Source: CADEEX01 sp964577955 (GTDB taxonomy: Bacteria; Acidobacteriota; Vicinamibacteria; Vicinamibacterales; CAVVIG01). From it: a stretch of DNA of 64,000 nt. Each line of letters begins with the position of its first letter. The first letter of the stretch is position 1. The stretch covers positions 62,001 through 126,000 of the forward strand of contig CAZOAZ010000005.1 in NCBI GenBank assembly GCA_964577955.1. The letters run 5' to 3'. Made by a program: the position numbers and the translations under genes. Below are positions 23,957-30,784 of the stretch, piece by piece. The notes under the pieces were generated by a model, which ran no database searches, had not been told where the DNA came from, and was given only the letters and a program-made list of their open reading frames with translations.

Positions 23957-24100
23957 CTGCTCGCTGACCGTTTCCGCCTCGGGCGCGGCTGCGGGCTCGA
24001 CCTTCTCGCGTTCCCAGCGGCGGCCGTCCGGCGGCCACTGATGCAAGGCTGCGAAGAAGAGTATCGTCCCGACCAGCACGACAAAGTCCAGGCTCACCAT
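23945..24100 (-). CDS. Small membrane protein, unknown
   Basis: 51 residues: one membrane helix (FVVLVGTILFFAALHQW, about residues 6-22), then a charged tail rich in Glu and Ala. Its 3' end overlaps that of the DUF72 gene by 12 bases. No family recognised. It could be a real small membrane protein or a chance reading frame; the clear membrane helix followed by a hydrophilic tail slightly favours a gene. Confidence 0.4.
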   Translation of the reverse strand: MVSLDFVVLVGTILFFAALHQWPPDGRRWEREKVEPAAAPEAETVSEQSLQ

Positions 24101-24236
24101 GACGTCCTCGTATGCGAGAACCGATCCGGTCCTCTCTTCTGGTACTCGGCCATCCCGGGCCCGCGCTTCAGGGCGCCGCCGAAATATCCTGTCCGCCGAC
24201 CGCCGGGTTGGGCTTGACCTCCCGAGTTCTCCCGTG

Positions 24237-24249
24237 ACACATTGTGTGT
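24237..24249 (+). promoter_or_regulatory. Possible VapBC operator palindrome
   Basis: ACACA-TTG-TGTGT lies immediately before the ATG of the antitoxin gene, where an autoregulatory VapB-VapC operator is expected. A TTGACC hexamer at 24,214-24,219 could be the -35. No clear Shine-Dalgarno sequence exists, so the mRNA may be leaderless. Confidence 0.4.
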
Positions 24250-24486
24250 ATGAAACGCACAAATCTTGTGCTTGACGAACAGCTCCTGGCGGAAGCCGTT
24301 CGGCTGAGCGGCGAGCGCACGTACTCGGCAGCCGTCGAGCGGGCGCTCCAGGAGTTTGTGAAACGGGCCAGGGCGCGGACGATTCTGAGCCTGGCGGGCA
24401 GCGGCCTGTGGCAGGGCAACCTCTCGGTCGCGCGCGAGGATCGGGCGGTCGACCGCGTGCGAAAGAAGCGTCGTGACGCTCGTTGA
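24250..24486 (+). CDS. VapB-type antitoxin
   Basis: 78 residues. The N-terminal half is a ribbon-helix-helix of the VapB_antitoxin type (MKRTNLVLDEQLLAEAVRL, then TYSAAVERALQEFVKRA), the C-terminal half is basic and variable and would wrap the toxin. It overlaps the VapC gene by 14 bases. By family it neutralises the PIN toxin and represses its own promoter. Confidence 0.85.
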   Translation: MKRTNLVLDEQLLAEAVRLSGERTYSAAVERALQEFVKRARARTILSLAGSGLWQGNLSVAREDRAVDRVRKKRRDAR

Positions 24487-24868
24487 CACGTCGGTGTGGA
24501 TTGAGACGTTCCGGCGCGGCTCCCGGCTGTCGCTCGAAACGGTCGTCGATCTCGACGAAGTCGTCACCTGCGGCCCGGTGATTCAGGAAGTGCTCCAGGG
24601 GTTCGCGGATGAGCGCGCCTACCGCGTCGCGCGAGACGCGATGGTCAGCTTCCCGATTGTCGAAAACCCCATGACCCTGCATGTCTTCGAACAGGCCGCG
24701 GAGCTCTACCGGCGCGGACGGCGCGCCGGGGCGGCGCTGCGCTCGAGCGTCGATTGCCTGATCGCCACCTGTGCCCTGCTGCACGACTTCGAGGTGCTGC
24801 ATGCTGACCGCGACTTCGACACGATCGCGACGCTCACGCCGCTTCGCGTCCGTAACATCAACCGGTAG
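24473..24868 (+). CDS. VapC-type PIN-domain toxin
   Basis: 131 residues from a GTG start. The four PIN acidic residues are present: LVDTSVW (Asp 5), a Glu in the VIQEVLQG helix, SSVDCLIA and HADRDFD. VapC toxins are Mg-dependent RNases acting on tRNA or rRNA. The frame is intact and the catalytic residues are kept, so the module could be active. Immediately followed, 10 bases later, by a separate hydrolase-like gene on the same strand. Confidence 0.88.
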   Translation: MTLVDTSVWIETFRRGSRLSLETVVDLDEVVTCGPVIQEVLQGFADERAYRVARDAMVSFPIVENPMTLHVFEQAAELYRRGRRAGAALRSSVDCLIATCALLHDFEVLHADRDFDTIATLTPLRVRNINR

Positions 24869-24878
24869 AACGATCGCC

Positions 24879-25781
24879 GTGACGGCCGCGCTGCTGACGG
24901 CCGTGGCCGCGCTCACGGCGCAGCAGCCGGACGCCCGCGCTGACGCCGCGCGGCTCCTCGCCGGATCGATCGACATCCACGTGCACGCCTCACCCGACAA
25001 CGTGCCTCGCTCGCTCGACGCACTCGAAGTCGTGGCGCTCGCGCAGTCCCGGAGCATGCGCGGCCTGGTCCTCAAGAATCACTACGAGTCGACCGCCGGC
25101 CTGGTCTATCTCGCGCGCAAGGCGGCGCCGCGGCTTGAAGTCTTCGGCGGGATCGACCTCAACCTCACCGTCGGCGGCATGAATCCGACCGCCGTCGAAC
25201 ACATGACCGCGGTGACCGGCGGCTGGGGCAAAGTCGTCTGGATGTCGACGTTCGATGCCGAAAATCAAGTCCGCTATTCGAAGGAGAGCCGTCCTTTCGT
25301 CAGCGTGTCCAGAAACGGTGCCCTCTTGCCGGAAACGAAGGCCGTCATCGGCGTCATCGCGAAACACAACCTGGTGATGGCCACCGGACACGTCTCGGCC
25401 GACGAAGGCCTGCTCCTGATTCGCGAAGCCCGCCAGCAGGGCGTCCAGCACATCGTCGTCACGCACGCTATCAATGCGCCGATTCTCATGACCGTGCCGC
25501 AGATGCAGGAGGCCGCGCGCCTGGGCGCCTTCATCGAGTTCTGCGGCAGCACGATGGCGTCCGCGGACGCGCCCGCCCGCGTCGAACGCTTCGCGCAGGC
25601 GATCCGTCAGGTCGGACCGGCCTCGGTGATCCTTTCGTCAGACTTGGGTCAGCAGAACAATCCGGTGGCACCGGACGGCTTCGGCGCATTCCTCGCGGCG
25701 ATGCGTGGACGAGGATTCAGCGACGCCGAGATCGATCAGATGGCGCGCCGGAATCCAGCACGGCTCCTCGGGCTGAAGTAG
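24879..25781 (+). CDS. Secreted DUF6282/amidohydrolase-like protein
   Basis: 300 residues from a GTG. An N-terminal hydrophobic signal ends near LTAQQPDA. DIHVHASPDN is the HxH metal motif of the amidohydrolase superfamily, followed by ATGHVSADE and VVTHAIN strands with His and a late SSDLGQQNNP Asp. These fit a metal-dependent TIM-barrel hydrolase related to DUF6282. Substrate unknown; location probably periplasmic. Confidence 0.7.
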   Translation: MTAALLTAVAALTAQQPDARADAARLLAGSIDIHVHASPDNVPRSLDALEVVALAQSRSMRGLVLKNHYESTAGLVYLARKAAPRLEVFGGIDLNLTVGGMNPTAVEHMTAVTGGWGKVVWMSTFDAENQVRYSKESRPFVSVSRNGALLPETKAVIGVIAKHNLVMATGHVSADEGLLLIREARQQGVQHIVVTHAINAPILMTVPQMQEAARLGAFIEFCGSTMASADAPARVERFAQAIRQVGPASVILSSDLGQQNNPVAPDGFGAFLAAMRGRGFSDAEIDQMARRNPARLLGLK

Positions 25782-25800
25782 AACAACGCGAACAGAGCCT

Positions 25801-26358
25801 TTAGGGCCTCACTGAGACGCGGCGGATTTCGTCGCCGACTTCGAGCAGTGCCGGAATGTCCTGCCCTTCGATGATGCGGCCAAAGACCGTGTATTGCCCA
25901 TCGAGATCGGGACGGCGCGCGAGCGTGATGTAGATCTGACTGTCGGCCTCGGCCGGATTGCCCATGTGGGCGACGCCGACGGCGCCGGCCAGGTGGAGCC
26001 GGCGTTTGTTGATCTCCGCAAAGCCAATCGGCGTTCCGCTCGACGCCGCCGGTCCGCGGCCCCACACGCTCCGCTTCGCCAGCTCGCGCGTCTGCGGATC
26101 GCCGAACTGGACGAGGAAGCCGGGCAGCGCGCGGTGCACGCGCTGGCCGTTGTAGAAACCGGCAGTCGCCAGCCCCGCGATGTGCGCGACGGTCAGCGGC
26201 GCTTCCCTCCCGAACGTCTCGATCGCGAACGGCCCCCTCGACGTCTCGACGACGAGGACGAGCGGCCGCTCGGCCTGCGCTGAGAGCGAGTCGTCGCGGT
26301 CGCCAGCCACCAGCAATCCGCAGAGCAGGGCAAGCGCGAGCAACACGCGGCGTTTCAT
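25801..26358 (-). CDS. Cyclophilin-type peptidyl-prolyl isomerase, exported
   Basis: 185 residues from the ATG at 26,358. A signal peptide (MKRRVLLALALLCGLLVAG) precedes a small cyclophilin domain with FYNGQRVHRALPGFLVQFGDP (catalytic Arg in the VHRALPGF motif), GAVGVAHMGNPAEADSQIYI and YTVFGRIIEG. It would accelerate proline isomerisation in the periplasm. Its ATG overlaps the stop of nth (ATGA). Last gene of the minus-strand run that starts at the TPR gene. Confidence 0.9.
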   Translation of the reverse strand: MKRRVLLALALLCGLLVAGDRDDSLSAQAERPLVLVVETSRGPFAIETFGREAPLTVAHIAGLATAGFYNGQRVHRALPGFLVQFGDPQTRELAKRSVWGRGPAASSGTPIGFAEINKRRLHLAGAVGVAHMGNPAEADSQIYITLARRPDLDGQYTVFGRIIEGQDIPALLEVGDEIRRVSVRP

Positions 26359-27059
26359 GCGACCACCTCGACCGCTTTCGCGTTCGACACTCTCGTGACG
26401 CCGATGCGCGGACACCACGCGGCGATCGCGCACTCGCCGCAGCGTGGGTAGACCGGACGGCAGGTGTTCTGTCCCCACGTCACCAGATACAGGTTGAAGT
26501 ACTGCCACCAGCGGCCGTCGGTCGATTCGTACAAGGCGGTTTCGGTCTCCTCGGGCGTTCGCGTCCTGACCCATCCCAGTCGATTCGCGATCCGGTGGAC
26601 GTGCGTGTCGACGCAGATATTGCGCTCGCTCTTGAACGCCAGAATCAGCACCAGGTTGGCGGTCTTGCGCCCGACCCCCGGCAGCGTCAGCAACTCCTCC
26701 ATCGTCGACGGCACGCGGCCGTCGAAACGCTCGATCAGCATCCGGCTCGTGGCTTTGACGTGGCGGGCTTTGTGCCGATAGAAGCTGACCGGATAGATCA
26801 GGCGCTCGATCTGCTTCACCGTCAGCGCCGTCATGGCTTTGGGCGACCCGGCCTTGCGAAAGAGCCGCGTCGACGCGGCCAGCGTCGTGGCGTCCTGCGT
26901 GCGCGCGGAGAGCAGCGTGCCGATGAGAATCTGAAACGGATCGTCCTGCTGGCTCTCTGAGATCTTCTCGATGGCGGGCAGTTCCAGACCGTCGATGGCC
27001 TTCGCGAGGGCCCGCATCACGGGCTCGACGCTCGCGGTGCTGGCGCGCGATCGTTTCAT
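26355..27059 (-). CDS. nth: Endonuclease III
   Basis: 234 residues from the ATG at 27,059. Helix-hairpin-helix LPGVGRKTA with catalytic K132, catalytic D151 in VDTHVHR, and the [4Fe-4S] ligands C200-x6-C207-x2-C210-x5-C216. A bifunctional DNA glycosylase/AP lyase that removes oxidised pyrimidines. Start and stop overlap both neighbours by 4 bases (ATGA), showing tight coupling to the dehydrogenase and cyclophilin genes. Confidence 0.95.
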   Translation of the reverse strand: MKRSRASTASVEPVMRALAKAIDGLELPAIEKISESQQDDPFQILIGTLLSARTQDATTLAASTRLFRKAGSPKAMTALTVKQIERLIYPVSFYRHKARHVKATSRMLIERFDGRVPSTMEELLTLPGVGRKTANLVLILAFKSERNICVDTHVHRIANRLGWVRTRTPEETETALYESTDGRWWQYFNLYLVTWGQNTCRPVYPRCGECAIAAWCPRIGVTRVSNAKAVEVVA

Positions 27060-28012
27060 GCCGTGAGCGGCGTCAGAGGCGGCCGGCCGCTCAGCACTTC
27101 GACCACGTTTCGGACCGCCAGTTCCGCCATCGCCGTCCGGGTTTCGGTGGTTCCGCTGCCCAGATGGGGCACGAGCAGCACGTTCTCGAGGCTCAGAAGG
27201 TCGGGATGGACGATCGGCTCTTGCTCGTAGACGTCCAGGGCCGCGCCGGCCAGCAGATGATGCTGTAGCGCCCACGCCAGCGCCGCCTCGTCGATGACCG
27301 GTCCGCGCGACGTGTTGATGAGAAACGCCGAACGCTTCATCCGCGTGAACGCCTTCTGGTCGATCAGATGCCGCGTTTCCGGCGTCAGCGGGACGTGCAG
27401 CGAGATGATGTCCGACGTGTTCAGCAGGCGATCCAGCGACATCGCCTCGATGCCGGGCTCGTTGAGGTCGCGCCGGCTGGTGCAGGCGACGCGGACGCCG
27501 AACGCCGCGGCCCTGGCGGCGACCGCGCGGCCGATCCGCCCGAGGCCAACGAGACCAAGCTGCTTGCCACGCAGTTCCGCGCCGAGCATGAAGTCGAACG
27601 CCCAGCCCTTCCACGCGCCTTTGCGCACGACACGCTCGCCCTCCGAAAGCCGTCGGGTGATCGCGAGAATCAGCGCCCAGGTGAAATCGGCCACCGACTC
27701 GGTGAGCACATCGGGCGTGTTCGTCACCGTGATGCCCTTCGATCGCGCGTACGCGACGTCGATGTTGTTGTAGCCGACAGCGACATTGGCGACGATCTTC
27801 AGGTCGGTTCCGGCGTCGAGCACGGCCTTGTTGATCTGCTCGGTCAGCATGCTGACGACCGCCTGCTTGCCGGCCACGCGCTGGATCAACTCGTCGTGCG
27901 GCATTGCGCCGTCGCCGGCGTAGACCTCGGCTTCACCGACGGGTTCGAGCAGGTGGAGGACGCTGGAGGGAAGACGGCGGGTGACGAGGATCTTGGGCGG
28001 TGACACGGACAC
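27056..28012 (-). CDS. D-2-hydroxyacid dehydrogenase (glyoxylate/hydroxypyruvate reductase type)
   Basis: 318 residues. The NAD-binding motif GLGRIGRAVA (about 153-162) and the catalytic Arg (NTSRGPVIDE), Glu (YEQEP) and His (VPHLGSGT) of the family are present. It reduces a 2-oxoacid such as glyoxylate or hydroxypyruvate with NAD(P)H. It is 182 bases downstream of the microcompartment peptide gene, separated by a repeat block and hairpin. A link to the microcompartment (for example as a lactate or glycolate dehydrogenase) is possible but not shown; it lacks an obvious encapsulation helix. Confidence 0.88.
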   Translation of the reverse strand: MSVSPPKILVTRRLPSSVLHLLEPVGEAEVYAGDGAMPHDELIQRVAGKQAVVSMLTEQINKAVLDAGTDLKIVANVAVGYNNIDVAYARSKGITVTNTPDVLTESVADFTWALILAITRRLSEGERVVRKGAWKGWAFDFMLGAELRGKQLGLVGLGRIGRAVAARAAAFGVRVACTSRRDLNEPGIEAMSLDRLLNTSDIISLHVPLTPETRHLIDQKAFTRMKRSAFLINTSRGPVIDEAALAWALQHHLLAGAALDVYEQEPIVHPDLLSLENVLLVPHLGSGTTETRTAMAELAVRNVVEVLSGRPPLTPLTA

Positions 28013-28023
28013 GTGAAATTATC

Positions 28024-28170
28024 AATTTTCAATGGTCAATTATCAATGCGTACAAGGGCGACACATATCAATGCGTACAAGGGCGACACATATCGATGCG
28101 TACAAGGGCGACACATGGAAGTCAGGCACCCGAACACGCATTGATCATTGAGAATTGACCATTGAAAATT
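28024..28170. repeat. AT-rich inverted repeat with 18-bp arms flanking a 25-bp triple repeat
   Basis: Perfect arms AATTTTCAATGGTCAATT (28,024-28,041) and its complement (28,153-28,170) in an otherwise G+C-rich region. The left arm continues as AATGGTCAATTATCAATGCGTAC, which matches the complement of 50,012-50,034 at 22 of 23 positions. This places it in a dispersed family with the 49,952-50,037 element. Confidence 0.85.
28041..28115. repeat. 25-bp tandem repeat, three copies
   Basis: TATCAATGCGTACAAGGGCGACACA appears three times head to tail; the third copy has one substitution (A to G). There is no spacer between copies, so it is not a CRISPR array. Confidence 0.9.
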
Positions 28171-28171
28171 T

Positions 28172-28194
28172 CGTGGCGAGCGAAGCGAGCCACG
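28172..28194. terminator. Hairpin after the microcompartment genes
   Basis: CGTGGC and its complement GCCACG (28,172-28,177 and 28,189-28,194) enclose GAGCGAAGCGA, ending directly at the stop codon of the cysteine-peptide gene on the minus strand. It may end or attenuate the shell-gene transcript. No long T-run follows. Confidence 0.45.
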
Positions 28195-28419
28195 TCAGTG
28201 GCCGAGCGAGAGACAGTACCCGCAGTGATTGCAGCGCACCGACGGTTCGATGATGCACTGCCCGTCGGCATCGCCGCCGCTCGCCAGCGGGAGCCGGGCG
28301 TGGCTGGCATGGGCGCTGAACGGCACGGGCGGCTGCGCGGCCGGCGGCGCGTCGCCGAGCCGCTGCCGCGCGATCGCGTCGCGCACCATCGCGCGCAGTT
28401 CCGGTTCAGAGATGTCCAT
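28195..28419 (-). CDS. Microcompartment-associated peptide with encapsulation-like helix and Cys cluster
   Basis: 74 residues. Residues 1-22 (DISEPELRAMVRDAIARQRLG) form an amphipathic helix of the encapsulation-peptide kind. A Pro/Ala-rich linker (about 23-50) leads to a C-terminal cluster C55, C63, C66, C69 with H65 and H74 (CIIEPS, then CNHCGYC). The Cys spacing C-x7-C-x2-C-x2-C could hold a zinc ion or an iron-sulfur cluster. It overlaps the third pentamer gene by 14 bases, so it is part of the shell operon. No named family recognised. Likely a small lumen-targeted redox, metal or scaffold protein; that is inference. Confidence 0.7.
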   Translation of the reverse strand: MDISEPELRAMVRDAIARQRLGDAPPAAQPPVPFSAHASHARLPLASGGDADGQCIIEPSVRCNHCGYCLSLGH

Positions 28420-28684
28420 CGACGTCCACCGTATCGATGATGCCGACGATCGCGGCGTCCACCGGCGCCGCCTTCTTGCCGAGCAGCTCTCCGGCCGCGC
28501 GCCCTTCCTGCACGACCAGCACCTTTTCGTGCACGCCGGCGCCGACGCCGTCGATCGCGAGGAGCGCCGCACCCTTCGGCGTGTCGTCGAGATTGAGCGG
28601 CTGGACGAGCAGCAGTTTCGCCCCTTCGAATTTGCGATGTTTCTGCGTCGACACAACCGTGCCGACGACTCGCGCGATCTGCAT
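28406..28684 (-). CDS. BMC-P pentameric shell protein (EutN/CcmL), copy 3
   Basis: 92 residues of the EutN/CcmL family: opens QIARVVGTVVSTQKH, mid-strand LLLVQPL, then AIDGVGAGVHEKVLVVQ and PVDAAIVGIIDTVDV. Such proteins form the pentamers that cap icosahedral vertices of bacterial microcompartments. It overlaps the preceding pentamer gene by one base and the cysteine-peptide gene by 14. Three different BMC-P paralogues side by side is a feature of several aldolase-type microcompartment loci. Confidence 0.93.
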   Translation of the reverse strand: MQIARVVGTVVSTQKHRKFEGAKLLLVQPLNLDDTPKGAALLAIDGVGAGVHEKVLVVQEGRAAGELLGKKAAPVDAAIVGIIDTVDVDGHL

Positions 28685-28953
28685 CAGCGTTCGACGCTCC
28701 AGTGATCGACGATCCCAACCACACCGGCATCGACGGGCGGTTCGCCCGGGTAGAACGGAAACGACGCTTCCTTGCCGCGCACGAAGAAGACATCTTCGCC
28801 GACGCCGGCGCCGACGGCGTCAATCGCCACAATCGCACGGCCCGCCGGCTCCCGTTCCGGCGTCATTGGTTGCAGCAGGAGCAACGTCTGATTGACGAAG
28901 TTCTCGTCTTTCCTGGTAATGACGACCGTGCCGATGACGCGGGCGAGCTGCAC
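28684..28953 (-). CDS. BMC-P pentameric shell protein (EutN/CcmL), copy 2
   Basis: 89 residues. QLARVIGTVVITRKDENF, LLLLQPM, VAIDAVGAGVGEDVFFVRG and PVDAGVVGIVDHW are the family strands. It differs clearly from the other two copies (for example the SFPFYPGEP insertion region), so the three probably occupy distinct vertices or confer different pores. Confidence 0.93.
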   Translation of the reverse strand: MQLARVIGTVVITRKDENFVNQTLLLLQPMTPEREPAGRAIVAIDAVGAGVGEDVFFVRGKEASFPFYPGEPPVDAGVVGIVDHWSVER

Positions 28954-28954
28954 G

Positions 28955-29227
28955 TCAGCCCTCCGACACGGTGACGGTGTCGACGATCCCGACGATCGCC
29001 GCGTCCACCGGGCAGTCCTTCATTCCCGACGCCAGCCGCGCGGAACTGCCGCTGACGACGAGCACGGTTTCACCCACGCCGGCGTCCACGGTATCAACCG
29101 CGACGAGATAACTGCCTTCGGCCTTGCCGCGCGGATCGACCGGCCGCACGATGAGGAGTTTGTTGCTCACCAGTCGCGGGTCTTTCCGCGTCGCGACGAC
29201 GGTGCCAACGATCTTTGCGAGGAGCAC
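28955..29227 (-). CDS. BMC-P pentameric shell protein (EutN/CcmL), copy 1
   Basis: 90 residues. LLAKIVGTVVATRKD, LLIVRPVDPRGK, AVDTVDAGVGETVLVVSG and PVDAAIVGIVDTVTV define the EutN/CcmL fold. One base separates it from copy 2 and 3 bases from the hexamer gene upstream. Confidence 0.93.
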   Translation of the reverse strand: MLLAKIVGTVVATRKDPRLVSNKLLIVRPVDPRGKAEGSYLVAVDTVDAGVGETVLVVSGSSARLASGMKDCPVDAAIVGIVDTVTVSEG

Positions 29228-29230
29228 TCG

Positions 29231-29524
29231 CTAGGCTTTCGCGGTTGAGGCCTTGCCGATCGGCAGTACGTCTTCGAGATTCGCGTGAGGCCGCGGAATG
29301 ACGTGGACCGACACGAGTTCGCCGACCCGCCGCGCTGCGGCAGCACCCGCATCGGTGGCCGCCTTGACCGCCGCGACATCGCCGCGCACGATCGCCGTCA
29401 CGTAGCCGGCGCCAATCTTTTCCCAGCCGACGAGCGACACCTTGGCAGCCTTCACCATTGCGTCGGCGGCCTCGATCATCGCGACCAGGCCTTTCGTTTC
29501 GACCATTCCAAGCGCCTCACCCAT
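29231..29524 (-). CDS. BMC-H hexameric shell protein
   Basis: 97 residues of the Pfam BMC domain: GEALGMVETKGLVAMIEAADAM, VSLVGWEKIGAGYVTAIVRGDVAAVKAATDAG and the C-terminal VHVIPRPH. It is the single-domain hexamer that tiles microcompartment facets (PduA/CcmK type). It is the only hexamer gene seen; known functional shells usually have several hexamer or trimer paralogues, so others may lie elsewhere in the genome. Confidence 0.95.
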   Translation of the reverse strand: MGEALGMVETKGLVAMIEAADAMVKAAKVSLVGWEKIGAGYVTAIVRGDVAAVKAATDAGAAAARRVGELVSVHVIPRPHANLEDVLPIGKASTAKA

Positions 29525-29564
29525 TCCTGTCTCCTTGCGGTCTCCCGGCCGATCCGCGATCCGC

Positions 29565-29590
29565 TAATCCGGCTAAAGCCGGACGCCACC
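29565..29590. repeat. GGCTAAAGCCGGACGCC element, inverted copy
   Basis: Twenty-six bases that are the exact reverse complement of 15,036-15,061. They lie in the 79-base gap between the BMC-H and aldolase genes, the only real gap within the shell operon. Confidence 0.85.
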
Positions 29591-29603
29591 GTTGCTACCA
29601 CTG

Positions 29604-30482
29604 CTACTTGAGACTGCGGATCGCGTCCTCAATCAGCGTCGAGAGTTCGCGGTATGTTAACCGAATTTCTCCCTCGTCATCGCCGCCTGCCGCGCGCGGC
29701 GGACGGCCGTCGCCGGAGTCGGGCACGAGGCGCTGGCCGCCGCCTTCGGGGGCCTCGACGATCTGACACGTCGCCGGATCGGTGCCGGTCAGCAGATCCG
29801 CCAGCCCCACCGGATCCGGGCAGATCGGCGCCGGCGCCTTGATGCCGTAGGTCCCGCGGAGTTCCTGGAGCCGCGCCACTTCTTCGCGAGCCAGCAGGTT
29901 CTCGTTGCCCAGGAGACGGGCAACCAGGCTGATCTTCGCAAAGTGCTCGATGGTCTCCATCTTGTAGTACGCCGCGAGCACATCCGTGCCGACGGTCAGC
30001 GCGCCGTGATTGGCGAGCAGCATCCCGTCGTGCGCCTTGATGTACTTCCGGACCGCTGCCGGCAGTTCCGCGGTGGATGGCGTCGCATATTCGGCAATCG
30101 GAATGCTGCCGAGCGTCGTCAGCACCTCGGCCAACACGGCGCGGTTGAGCGGGATGCCGGCGACCGCAAACCCGGTTGCAATGGGCGGATGCGCGTGGAC
30201 GACCGCTTTCACGTCCGGCCGCTGACGATAGACCTCGAGGTGCATCAGCATCTCGGACGACGGATCGCGATCGCCCTGGATCTTCTTCCCCTCGAGATCC
30301 GTGATGCACATCATGTCCGGCGTCATGAAGCCCTTGCAGACGCTCTTGGGCGTCATGAGCAGCCGATCGGCAGTCAGCTTGACGCTGATGTTGCCGTCGT
30401 TGGACGCCGTGTAACCGCGGGCGTACATGCGCCGGCCGACTTCGACGATGTCGGCGCGGAGCGCGGATTCGGCGGTGCTCAT
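29604..30482 (-). CDS. Class II aldolase (fuculose-1-phosphate aldolase type) with C-terminal encapsulation helix
   Basis: 292 residues from the ATG at 30,482. Zinc aldolase motifs: NDGNISVKL, SSEMLMHLEVY (E77 as catalytic acid), HAH (H96, H98) and LANHGALTVG (H159). The family cleaves L-fuculose-1-P or L-rhamnulose-1-P to dihydroxyacetone phosphate and L-lactaldehyde. After the catalytic domain a glycine-rich linker (about 245-272) leads to a terminal amphipathic helix (about 273-292, LTYRELSTLIEDAIRSLK), as in aldolases packaged inside Planctomycete/Verrucomicrobia-type microcompartments. Its ATG overlaps the TRASH gene stop. The sugar substrate is inferred; isomerase and kinase genes are absent here. 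Confidence 0.88.
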   Translation of the reverse strand: MSTAESALRADIVEVGRRMYARGYTASNDGNISVKLTADRLLMTPKSVCKGFMTPDMMCITDLEGKKIQGDRDPSSEMLMHLEVYRQRPDVKAVVHAHPPIATGFAVAGIPLNRAVLAEVLTTLGSIPIAEYATPSTAELPAAVRKYIKAHDGMLLANHGALTVGTDVLAAYYKMETIEHFAKISLVARLLGNENLLAREEVARLQELRGTYGIKAPAPICPDPVGLADLLTGTDPATCQIVEAPEGGGQRLVPDSGDGRPPRAAGGDDEGEIRLTYRELSTLIEDAIRSLK

Positions 30483-30784
30483 GCGCGGCCCGCCGAGACG
30501 CGGCTGCCGCCGCCGGACTCCTGCGCGCGGTATTGATCGCGGCACGCGTCCGAGCAGAAGTGGAGAACATCGCGGCCGCGCGTGAGCGTGACGGCGCGCT
30601 CGGGCACGACGAACGTCCCGCAGATCGGATCGCGCGCCATGGTCACGCCGCGCTGCGGCACCTGCGGCCCACGCCCGCGCGGAGCGGGAGCGGCACCCAG
30701 ACCTTCGATGACGCCGCCCCATAGCCGCATGATCGCTCTCACGAAGAGCGTCAGCAGCAGGGAGTAGAGAACGAACTTGAACAT
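30479..30784 (-). CDS. TRASH/YHS-type metal-binding protein with membrane anchor
   Basis: 101 residues. One N-terminal membrane helix (FVLYSLLLTLFVRAIMRLW), a Pro/Arg linker, then a TRASH/YHS zinc-binding motif: DPICGTFV, about 20 residues on HFCSDACRDQY. It overlaps the TPR gene and the aldolase gene by 4 bases each (ATGA), so it belongs to the operon. A role in metal supply or sensing for the aldolase is conceivable but unproven. Similar small anchored YHS proteins often stand upstream of unrelated operons in Acidobacteria, so the linkage may be incidental. Confidence 0.75.
   Translation of the reverse strand: MFKFVLYSLLLTLFVRAIMRLWGGVIEGLGAAPAPRGRGPQVPQRGVTMARDPICGTFVVPERAVTLTRGRDVLHFCSDACRDQYRAQESGGGSRVSAGRA

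Noticed and set aside
27056..28012. D-2-hydroxyacid dehydrogenase as a microcompartment core enzyme.
   Set aside because: It has no terminal targeting-like helix and is separated from the shell genes by a hairpin and a repeat block; membership remains only a possibility.
28041..28115. Three equal repeats suggested a CRISPR array.
   Set aside because: Copies are head to tail with no spacers, unit 25 bp, and no cas gene is near.
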